Origin: Ekhidna sp.
Lineage (GTDB): Bacteria; Bacteroidota; Bacteroidia; Cytophagales; Cyclobacteriaceae
NCBI GenBank assembly: GCA_028821635.1
Contig: JAPPDO010000321.1
Span: 1-6,944, forward strand
Direction of reading: 5' to 3'
Length of the DNA stretch: 6,944 nucleotides
Position numbers and translations under genes: made by a program. The notes under the pieces were generated by a model. That model was not told the origin of the DNA. It did not search any database and saw only the letters and a list, made by a program, of their open reading frames with translations. This document shows, one piece after another, positions 1 through 5,470 of the stretch. Position 1 is the stretch's first letter. Every line of letters begins with the position of its first letter.

Positions 1-86
1 ATAAAAGATTAAATGATGACCATGATTTTGAAGGTAAAAAGAAAGCAAGCAATCAAGCAAATCAAAAAAATCACAGTGCAGACAAT
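1..86 (+). repeat. Direct repeat copy A, inside hsdS between the two target domains
   Basis: This 86-nt stretch recurs almost unchanged at 695-781. The differences are one A/G substitution, one T/G substitution and one extra A in a poly-A run. Here it is translated in the hsdS frame as a hydrophilic linker (KRLNDDHDFEGKKKASNQAN, then QKNHSADN) leading into the RFPEF motif of TRD2. It may extend upstream of the window. Its last 16 nt (70-85, ATCACAGTGCAGACAA) belong to a motif that occurs three times in the window. Confidence 0.93.
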
Positions 87-692
87 ATACCTAACTATCG
101 TTTTCCTGAGTTTGAGAAGGATGGGGGGTGGGTGGAGAAAAGGCTAGAGAAAACTTGTGAAGTAAATCCGAAAGTTGGCGAATTGCCAGATGAATTTGTG
201 TACGTTGATTTGGAATCGGTATCAAATGGGTTATTGCTTAAAAAGAACATCATAAAAAAGAAAGTTGCTCCTAGTAGAGCACAGAGACTTTTGCAGAAAA
301 AGGATGTCATATACCAAATGGTTCGACCATACCAAAAAAACAACTATTACTTTATCGGAAGTGATAGTTATGATTATGTGGCATCAACTGGCTATGCCCA
401 GCTAAGGGCATTTGATTCAAGCAGATTTTTGTTTCAGGTTGTTTACACTGATAGATTTGTTTCAAGTGTACTTGAAAAATGCACAGGCTCTAATTACCCT
501 GCAATTAATTCTAGCGCATTAAAACAGATAGAGGTTCAGATACCTCCTTCAGAAAGTGAACAAGAAAAGATCGCCTCCTGTCTCACCTCCTTAGACGAAC
601 TAATAACCGCCTACAGCGATAAACTAGACGCACTCAAAGATCACAAAAAGGGACTGCTTCAGGGGTTGTTTCCAAAAGTGTCTGAACTATGA
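3..692 (+). CDS. hsdS: Type I restriction-modification specificity subunit HsdS, C-terminal part (5' end outside window)
   Basis: HsdS is the DNA-recognition subunit of type I restriction-modification enzymes. It binds two half-sites through two target recognition domains (TRDs) and docks HsdM on helical conserved regions. Here 229 residues are visible. The frame is open to the window edge, so the gene starts upstream. A GTG at 132 is an unlikely start because the typical TRD-opening motif RFPEF...GGW (residues 33-43) lies before it. Residues 44-190 form TRD2, ending in the family-typical stretch NYPAINSSALKQIEVQIPP. Residues 191-225 are the C-terminal conserved helix (EQEKIASCLTSLDELI, then KKGLLQGLFP). 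Residues 1-28 are a hydrophilic linker encoded by a direct repeat that recurs after the stop codon. The locus continues with three more + strand genes including hsdM, which supports the call. TRD1 and the recognition sequence cannot be judged. Confidence 0.93.
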   Translation, partial: KRLNDDHDFEGKKKASNQANQKNHSADNIPNYRFPEFEKDGGWVEKRLEKTCEVNPKVGELPDEFVYVDLESVSNGLLLKKNIIKKKVAPSRAQRLLQKKDVIYQMVRPYQKNNYYFIGSDSYDYVASTGYAQLRAFDSSRFLFQVVYTDRFVSSVLEKCTGSNYPAINSSALKQIEVQIPPSESEQEKIASCLTSLDELITAYSDKLDALKDHKKGLLQGLFPKVSEL

Positions 693-694
693 TT

Positions 695-781
695 ATAAAA
701 GATTAAATGATGACCATGATTTTGAAGGTAAAAAGAAAGCAAGCAATCAGGCAAATCAAAAAAAATCACAGTTCAGACAAT
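695..781 (+). repeat. Direct repeat copy B, just after the hsdS stop
   Basis: This is the second copy of the 86-nt repeat at 1-86, 694 nt downstream. It has 84 matching positions, two substitutions and one extra A. It begins two bases after the hsdS TGA (690-692) and ends 12 bases before the GxxExxY start codon. The frame that gives the linker peptide in copy A is here shifted by one base relative to hsdS. hsdS therefore stops before the repeat, and the shifted frame runs on only to TAA at 799-801. Together copies A and B bracket the TRD2 segment. Confidence 0.93.
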
Positions 782-793
782 TAATGATAGACT

Positions 794-1213
794 ATGATTA
801 AAAATGAGTACAAATATTCTGAGTTGACCTCCAAGATTATTGGATGTGCCATGACGGTTCATTCAGAGTTGGGTAATGGATTTCAGGAAGTCATTTATCA
901 AAGGGCTTTGGAAATAGAAATGGCGGAAGAAGAGATCGAGTTTAGTCGGGAATATGAGATGCCCATTTATTATAAAGAACAACAGATAGGCACTAGACGA
1001 GTAGATTTTTTAGTAGCAGGAAGCGTTTCTGTCGAATTAAAAGCAATCATTCAATTAGAAGATGTACATCTGGCGCAAGCTATTAATTATTTAGAAGCAT
1101 ACGATTTGGAAGTGGGTTTGCTTATCAACTTTGGTGCAAAGTCTCTTCAGTTTAAACGATTATCCAACAGATCCTTTAAGCAAAGGAATCAAGGCAATCC
1201 AAAAATCAAATAA
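794..1213 (+). CDS. GxxExxY family protein (PD-(D/E)XK nuclease-like)
   Basis: A 139-residue protein of the GxxExxY family, which is assigned to the PD-(D/E)XK nuclease superfamily; its cellular role is not established. The naming motif GFQEVIY is at residues 29-35, after the usual N-terminal helix (SKIIGCAMTVHSELG). A nuclease-like core follows: D71 in RVDFLV, E81-L-K83 on the next strand, and a Q95xxxY99 motif in AQAINYL. The hydrophobic strand VGLLINFG (residues 107-114) and LQFKR come next. The C-terminal tail (KQRNQGNPKIK) is encoded by A-rich repeat-like DNA and is probably not part of the fold. Length fits the family (about 120-140 residues). The gene has no visible Shine-Dalgarno. It lies between two copies of a 16-nt repeat, which suggests arrival as a cassette. 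Whether it acts with the restriction system or merely sits there is unknown. Confidence 0.92.
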   Translation: MIKNEYKYSELTSKIIGCAMTVHSELGNGFQEVIYQRALEIEMAEEEIEFSREYEMPIYYKEQQIGTRRVDFLVAGSVSVELKAIIQLEDVHLAQAINYLEAYDLEVGLLINFGAKSLQFKRLSNRSFKQRNQGNPKIK

Positions 1214-1230
1214 CATCATAGTTCAGACAA
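1187..1230 (+). repeat. Third, diverged copy of the junction repeat, ending at the ATPase start codon
   Basis: The core ATCATAGTTCAGACAA (1215-1230) matches ATCACAGTTCAGACAA at 765-780 in 15 of 16 positions, and the copy at 70-85 in 14 of 16. It is preceded, as in the other copies, by A-rich DNA of the AATCAAGGCAATCCAAAAA type. The start of the homology is approximate. The copy overlaps the 3' end of the GxxExxY gene and stops one base before the ATG of the ATPase gene, so the GxxExxY gene is bracketed by direct repeats. Confidence 0.75.
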
Positions 1231-2295
1231 ATGGCAACGATAAATGAAATAGCGGAGCACTTAAAAAATGTAGGTGAATACATTGTTTGTATTTATGCTT
1301 TTAACGCTACAGGAAAAACACGATTGTCCGTTGCCTATAAAGACATCACCAAAGCTGAAAATAAAGGAAAGCATGCAGGGGTTTACTACAATGCGTATAG
1401 CGAAGACCTGTTTGATTGGGATAATGATGAGGACAATGACAATGATAACATCAAACTGAATATCAAAATAAGTAGTCTAAACTCATTGTACAGCTTACTT
1501 TCAGAAGAAAGTATTCAAGAAGAGTTGTCAGCTTTCAATCCTGTTTACAAATTCAGATTTAATGCCAGTGAAAACCCTGAAATAGGAATAGATTCAGTTT
1601 CCTTTTTCCTAGAAGAAGATGAAAATACACCTATCAAAATATCAAGAGGTGAAGAACGCATATTTATTTGGTGTTTCTTTTTGGCATTATTCAAAATTGA
1701 AGGTTGGGCTAATCTGCAAGATGCCCACTTTTTCATTGATGATCCTGTTTCCAGTTTAGATGACAACAACATCTTCTTAACTGCTGATACCATCATGCAA
1801 TTGGTAGAAGACAATTTTCAAACCAATAGGAAAATCATTTTAACCACTCATCACATTGGTTTGTTTGCGGTATTGTTTGACCGTTTGAACTATGGGGAGA
1901 AAAGTGGTAGGTATAAACCAAACTCAAAATCATTTATGCTTAAAAGACAAGAAGCAGATTTAGAGTTGAAGGAATTTAAAAATGAAGTGTTTTTATTTCA
2001 CCTGCATCTTTTCCAAGTCCTAGATGAAGCAAGAAACACACAACTGTTCACGTACCATTTTGTGCTATTGAGGCAATTGCTGGAAAACATCGTTTCCTTT
2101 TTAGGGAAAAGCCAAATCAAGTTTGTCTTGGAAGAGATTAAAGTGGACAAGCCGGAAGAAACTATAAACATGCTAAATTCATTATCTCATAAAAAAGTCT
2201 TTGTACCTCAATTCAATGAAATGAATGAGAAAGAAACAGAGGCCTTTAACGAAATTTTTGAGAAGTTGCTTGTTAAATACAATTTTAGATTTTAG
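1231..2295 (+). CDS. prrC: PrrC-like anticodon nuclease (ABC-type ATPase with C-terminal RNase motifs), linked to type I RM
   Basis: A 354-residue ATPase. Residues 23-30 (AFNATGKT) are a Walker A with Ala for the first Gly. HAGVYYNAYSEDLFDWDND (48-66) lies where PrrC proteins carry their family-specific box, and an acidic run follows to residue 73. SRGEE (138-142) is the ABC signature, FFIDDPVSSLD (167-177) is Walker B plus D-loop, and TTHH (205-208) is the switch histidine. There is no coiled-coil insert, so it is not an SMC/Rad50 type. The C-terminal 120 residues contain R281, E285 (RQLLE) and H320 (NSLSH), matching the order and rough spacing of the PrrC catalytic Arg-Glu-His (320/324/356 in E. 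coli PrrC, 396 residues). PrrC is kept latent by its type I enzyme and cuts tRNA-Lys at the anticodon when that enzyme is inhibited. hsdM follows after 5 nt, so the two are probably co-transcribed. The ATPase call is firm; nuclease activity and tRNA target are inferred. Confidence 0.72.
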   Translation: MATINEIAEHLKNVGEYIVCIYAFNATGKTRLSVAYKDITKAENKGKHAGVYYNAYSEDLFDWDNDEDNDNDNIKLNIKISSLNSLYSLLSEESIQEELSAFNPVYKFRFNASENPEIGIDSVSFFLEEDENTPIKISRGEERIFIWCFFLALFKIEGWANLQDAHFFIDDPVSSLDDNNIFLTADTIMQLVEDNFQTNRKIILTTHHIGLFAVLFDRLNYGEKSGRYKPNSKSFMLKRQEADLELKEFKNEVFLFHLHLFQVLDEARNTQLFTYHFVLLRQLLENIVSFLGKSQIKFVLEEIKVDKPEETINMLNSLSHKKVFVPQFNEMNEKETEAFNEIFEKLLVKYNFRF

Positions 2296-2300
2296 TCAAT

Positions 2301-3929
2301 ATGACACAAAAAGGACAACATAAACTAGGGAAAACCCTATGGGCGATAGCCGACCAACTTCGTGGTGCCATGAATGCGGATTCGTTCAGGGATTATATGC
2401 TTTCCTTTTTGTTTTTACGCTACCTGTCACATAATTACGAAGAATCTGCTAAGAAAGAATTGGGAAGGGACTACCCTAAAAGTCTGTCTAAAGATAAAGG
2501 ACCTGATTTTGTTGTTCCCCCACCGCTGGAAATCTGGTATCAGAAAAACAAGGATGATATTGCGGATTTTGAAAAGCAGATGCGCAAAAAAGTGCATTAT
2601 GTCATCAAACCCAAGCATTTGTGGAGCAACATTTCCGAAATGGCCCGTACCCAAAACGGAGAATTACTCGAAACGCTAGAAGAAGGGTTTCGCTATATTG
2701 AAAACGAATCCTTTGATGACACTTTTCATGGCTTGTTTTCGGAAATCAACCTCAACTCCGATAAACTGGGTAAAACACCAAAAGAAAGAAATAAAAAGCT
2801 TTGTACCATCATCCAAAAAATTGCAGAAGGTATCGCAGACTTTTCCACGGATACAGATACGCTGGGTGATGCCTATGAATACTTGATTGGGCAGTTTGCA
2901 GCAGGTTCGGGCAAAAAAGCGGGAGAGTTTTATACTCCACAACAAATTTCTACCATACTTTCTGAAATTGTCACCTTAGACAGTCAAGACCCGGCAACAG
3001 GAAAGAAAAACAAGCTAAATAGAGTTTTAGATTTTGCTTGTGGTTCGGGATCATTGCTATTGAACGTTAGAAAGCGTATCAAGGATAATGACGGTAACAT
3101 TGGTAAGATTTACGGGCAAGAGAATAACGTTACCACCTATAATTTAGCTCGGATGAACATGCTGCTGCACGGCATGAAGGATACCGAGTTTGAAATATTT
3201 CATGGCGATACGTTGAAGAATCAATGGGATGTGTTGAATGAAATGAATCCATCCAAAAAAACGGAGTTTGATGCCATTGTGGCTAATCCGCCTTTCAGTT
3301 TGCGGTGGACACCTAGCGATACTATGGCAGAGGATTTTCGTTTTAAGGGTTATGGTTTAGCTCCAAAATCAGCAGCGGACTTTGCCTTTCTTTTGCATGG
3401 TTTTCACTTTCTCAGCAATGAAGGCACCATGGCAATTATTCTTCCTCATGGGGTATTATTTCGCAGTGGAGCAGAAGAACGGATTAGAACCAAACTTCTA
3501 AAAGACAACAACATTGATACGGTGATTGGGTTGCCTTCTAACCTGTTCTATTCAACCGGTATTCCTGTTTGTATTCTGGTGCTAAAGAAATGTAAGAAAG
3601 AAGATGATGTGTTGTTCATTAACGCATCAGAACATTTTGACAAAGGGAAACGTCAAAACTCATTGGATAAAAAACACATTGAAAACATTGTACAAACTTA
3701 CAAGTATAGAAAAGAAGCTGAACGCTATTCTCGAAAAGTATCTATGGAAGAGATTGAAAAGAATGGCTACAACCTGAATATTTCGAGATATGTTAGTACA
3801 GCAGAAGATGAAGTGCCCGTTGACTTAAATGAAGTGAATAAGAGTTTGACTTCAATCAATGAACGTATTGAAAAGAAAACAAAAGAGCATAACGAATTTC
3901 TGAAGGAGTTAGGATTAAAACCGATATAG
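2301..3929 (+). CDS. hsdM: Type I restriction-modification DNA methyltransferase subunit HsdM (N6-adenine)
   Basis: HsdM transfers a methyl group from S-adenosylmethionine to adenine N6 in the site chosen by HsdS, and forms the M2S methylase and R2M2S restriction complex. The 542-residue protein looks complete. An N-terminal helical domain (about 1-165, opening with LWAIADQLRG) precedes GEFYTP (208-213). The AdoMet-binding motif I is LDFACGSGSLLL (243-254). The catalytic NPPF is at 329-332 and is typical of N6-adenine enzymes. LPHGVLFRSG (381-390) and IGLPSNLFYSTGIP (409-422) are characteristic of HsdM. A charged C-terminal helix (about 505-540) probably contacts HsdS. The start lies 5 nt after the preceding stop, suggesting translational coupling; no clear Shine-Dalgarno is seen. 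hsdM comes after hsdS here, whereas M-S is the more familiar order. A hairpin begins 9 nt past the stop. Confidence 0.97.
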   Translation: MTQKGQHKLGKTLWAIADQLRGAMNADSFRDYMLSFLFLRYLSHNYEESAKKELGRDYPKSLSKDKGPDFVVPPPLEIWYQKNKDDIADFEKQMRKKVHYVIKPKHLWSNISEMARTQNGELLETLEEGFRYIENESFDDTFHGLFSEINLNSDKLGKTPKERNKKLCTIIQKIAEGIADFSTDTDTLGDAYEYLIGQFAAGSGKKAGEFYTPQQISTILSEIVTLDSQDPATGKKNKLNRVLDFACGSGSLLLNVRKRIKDNDGNIGKIYGQENNVTTYNLARMNMLLHGMKDTEFEIFHGDTLKNQWDVLNEMNPSKKTEFDAIVANPPFSLRWTPSDTMAEDFRFKGYGLAPKSAADFAFLLHGFHFLSNEGTMAIILPHGVLFRSGAEERIRTKLLKDNNIDTVIGLPSNLFYSTGIPVCILVLKKCKKEDDVLFINASEHFDKGKRQNSLDKKHIENIVQTYKYRKEAERYSRKVSMEEIEKNGYNLNISRYVSTAEDEVPVDLNEVNKSLTSINERIEKKTKEHNEFLKELGLKPI

Positions 3930-3937
3930 ACGAAATA

Positions 3938-3967
3938 TTGATAACCCTATCGGGTTATCAACATTTT
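3938..3967 (+). terminator. Probable intrinsic terminator after hsdM
   Basis: A perfect 10-bp stem, TTGATAACCC / GGGTTATCAA (3938-3947 and 3952-3961), has a 4-nt loop (TATC) and is followed by CATTTTAAT. It starts 9 nt after the hsdM stop and would end the hsdS-prrC-hsdM transcript. The T-run is only four bases, so termination may be imperfect. Confidence 0.7.
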
Positions 3968-3983
3968 AATAATAACAATAATA

Positions 3984-4018
3984 GGTTGTATAAATTTTTA
4001 AAAGGGTTTTATACAACC
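3984..4018. repeat. 11-bp inverted repeat downstream of the terminator
   Basis: GGTTGTATAAA (3984-3994) pairs perfectly with TTTATACAACC (4008-4018) around a 13-nt A/T-rich loop. No T-run follows on the + strand. Read on the - strand, the stem is followed by a T-rich stretch, so it could act as a terminator for transcripts coming leftward. It may also simply belong to the hairpin-rich spacer. Confidence 0.55.
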
Positions 4019-4282
4019 CGGATAATGCCAACCCTGCTTGCACATTTTAAAAAACACGCCTTTCAGGCATTAATTTTTTAAAAAGAGCAATCGCCCATTG
4101 CACTTTTCTGCCCTCCCGCAGGAAAACACAAAAAGGCATCACAATTTATCAAGGCTATTCACATTTTCGAACGAATCCATCGTCCGATTAACGTTCTGTG
4201 AACGGATTTTTTGGCTCGATTCTTCCGAAGGACAAACAATACATCCGCCCAAAGCTCTGCAACGGGCGACCTTTTCGATGTC

Positions 4283-4304
4283 AACGGTGGATTCCCCCAC
4301 CGTT
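4283..4304. repeat. 8-bp perfect hairpin
   Basis: AACGGTGG (4283-4290) pairs with CCACCGTT (4297-4304) around the 6-nt loop ATTCCC. The stem is GC-rich relative to its surroundings and no T-run follows, so it does not look like an intrinsic terminator. Its function is unknown. Confidence 0.5.
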
Positions 4305-4506
4305 TGCCGGGCTTATTGATTCGATTCGATTTTTTCAAAATAAGTTCGAGCTTCATCCAAAATACACCACAAGAAAGCCACAACAACATGGCGGTACTCA
4401 TTAAGACTGGCGCAATAGGCAGACCCCAACAGGTGCAAAAAATCAAAGAAAAACTTGCTAAATAAAGTGCTGCAACGCCATTCAGTAAGGTAGTACGATA
4501 AGTAGA

Positions 4507-4554
4507 ATATGAAGGCACGGCTGCCTCGGTTGGGCCGTCCCCGCAGATTCATAT
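4507..4554. repeat. Nested inverted repeat with possible branched fold
   Basis: The outer arms ATATGAA (4507-4513) and TTCATAT (4548-4554) are perfect complements. They enclose a GC-rich interior that can fold as one hairpin (ACGGC 4517-4521 with GCCGT 4534-4538). Alternatively it forms two small ones (GGCA/TGCC at 4514-4525 and CGG/CCG at 4527-4537) stacked on the outer stem. No protein-coding reading is favoured. It could be part of a small structured RNA or a recombination or attachment site; neither is shown. Confidence 0.4.
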
Positions 4555-4584
4555 ACTATTTCCGGAGAAGGGCATGGTCGCTAC

Positions 4585-5159
4585 TCATGTTTCATTAGCT
4601 ATGGCGGTTATTTCCTTTTCCGCTTCATCCATCAATTGCATGATTTTTTTTCAAATGCTCAACCGTTGCTTGAAGGTCTAAAAGATTACCAATAGTCGGT
4701 GCTTCTCCTTTATAAATGATGGTTTTTGTTCTTGTGGGTTTAGCCGCATCCACATCACCTTCAAAATATTCTATTTAAATAAGTTCCTGATTCAAAACCA
4801 GATAATGAGAATCCTAGGTCTACGGATTGTCCCCCCGTGTAGGAGAAGTTTCGGCTATAGTCACCGTTCTCTTTTGAGATTCTAATTCTCAATGATAGAC
4901 ATCCCTCCGATAAAGATGCTGCCAAGCTATAATCGGTATTACTTTGAATCTCTGTTACAGCCGAGTCTAAAATATTTTTTCCATAGTTTCCTACAGCAGG
5001 ATAGTTGATAAGAGATACGTCCTTGTTAAAGGTGGTTTCCTGAATAAAATTACTGATAATGGATGCAAATTCAGGGACAGTCACATTGATTCCAAGATCA
5101 GCATATCGGAATTTGATGTTTGCTGCAATTTTTTCTGCTATTTTATTATGTGTTAGTGT
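4585..5159 (-). pseudogene. Frame-broken gene remnant of unknown function
   Basis: Protein-like sequence runs leftward through three segments in changing frames. Segment 1 (about 5159-4764) is open after an upstream TAA and reads THNKIAEKIAANIKFRYADL, then through VTVPEFASIISNF, to SGFESGTYLN. It has no ATG; a GTG at 5084-5082 is the first common start. Segment 2 (about 4772-4650) reads EYFEGDVDAAKPTRTKTIIY to LLDLQATVEHLKK. Segment 3 (about 4650-4585) reads IMQLMDEAEKEITAIANET and a TGA. The first break lies near 4764-4785 and the second at a run of eight T (4644-4651), where a sequencing error is possible. Segments 2 and 3 clearly continue one another (coiled-coil-like end). Whether segment 1 belongs to the same gene is less certain. 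I do not recognise the family. The remnant converges on hsdM and diverges from glnS. Confidence 0.5.
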
Positions 5160-5443
5160 TTAAAATAAATTGCTTAAAGCCGTAAAGCTAAAGGTATTTT
5201 TTAGGGATGCAAAGGAATGGGGGGAAAATTTTTTAGTTTTTTTATTAGGCAGTGCTGAACGGACTCATAACGATTTAAATCCAAAGGGTACAAAAAAGCC
5301 ACGAAGAGCACAAAGAGCGATGGCGGGAAAAGTGAGATTAAAAGCGTGATGGAGTGTTGTCTGTGTCTGTTATTTAATTACTAACTCTATGCTAAGTCAG
5401 CAATGCCTGTTTTTCACACTTTCCGGAGCGTTAAATTTCAAAT
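5160..5443. other. Spacer upstream of glnS, no gene seen
   Basis: No plausible coding frame is seen on either strand. It contains T-rich runs (about 5228-5246) and one copy of a CCACGAAGAGCACAAAGAG-type sequence (5299-5317). Similar stretches are, from memory, frequent in intergenic DNA of this kind of genome, but it is single-copy here. Its right end should hold the upstream promoter elements of glnS. Confidence 0.5.
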
Positions 5444-5451
5444 TAGTTTTG
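5444..5451 (+). promoter_or_regulatory. Candidate -7 promoter box for glnS (TAnnTTTG type)
   Basis: TAGTTTTG matches the Bacteroidota -7 consensus TAnnTTTG exactly and lies 19 nt before the glnS ATG, so the leader would be short. No clear TTTG/TTG -33 element is visible 19-21 nt upstream, where only TTTCC is seen. The call rests on one box and its position. Confidence 0.4.
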
Positions 5452-5470
5452 CAGTTCTATTCAACTAACT

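Larger units (their letters stand above)
4019..4584. other. Gene-free, hairpin-rich spacer
   Basis: No convincing gene is seen here. Paired arms include TAATGCC/GGCATTA (4023-4029, 4066-4072), GCAAT/ATTGC (4087-4091, 4097-4101), CTGC/GCAG (4108-4111, 4118-4121) and CGTTC/GAACG (4192-4196, 4200-4204). The last is followed by T6 at 4207-4212 and resembles a weak terminator. Two stronger structures at 4283-4304 and 4507-4554 are listed separately. A 25-codon ATG frame (4388-4465, MAVLIKTGAIGRPQQVQKIK and five more residues) ends the longest open stretch, but nothing else supports translation. The texture differs from the coding DNA on either side. It may be a structured noncoding element or the debris of one. 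Confidence 0.45.

Noticed and set aside
1..1230. The three-copy repeat as a CRISPR array or transposon ends
   Set aside because: The spacings (about 695 and 450 nt) are far too large for CRISPR. The copies are direct rather than inverted, and no transposase lies between them.
1545..1814. 89-residue - strand frame
   Set aside because: Antisense shadow of the prrC-like gene, whose ABC motifs lie in exactly this part on the + strand.
1..3929. Possible restriction subunit HsdR
   Set aside because: No helicase or nuclease motifs of HsdR are seen in any frame; it is simply not in the window.
4098..4319. 73-codon + strand frame starting at 4098
   Set aside because: No recognisable motif; it overlaps hairpin arms and another open frame in the same spacer.
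4211..4465. 84-codon + strand frame from TTG, with an inner ATG at 4388
   Set aside because: It begins without a plausible initiation site and runs through the 4283-4304 hairpin. Only the 25-codon end looks protein-like, which is too little to call.
4159..4518. 119-residue - strand frame with a hydrophobic, membrane-like half
   Set aside because: It overlaps several inverted repeats and other open frames, has no recognisable domain or start signal, and its hydrophobicity can arise by chance from the opposite-strand composition.
5299..5317. CCACGAAGAGCACAAAGAG-type sequence as a repeat element
   Set aside because: Only one copy is in the window, so repetition cannot be shown from the sequence.
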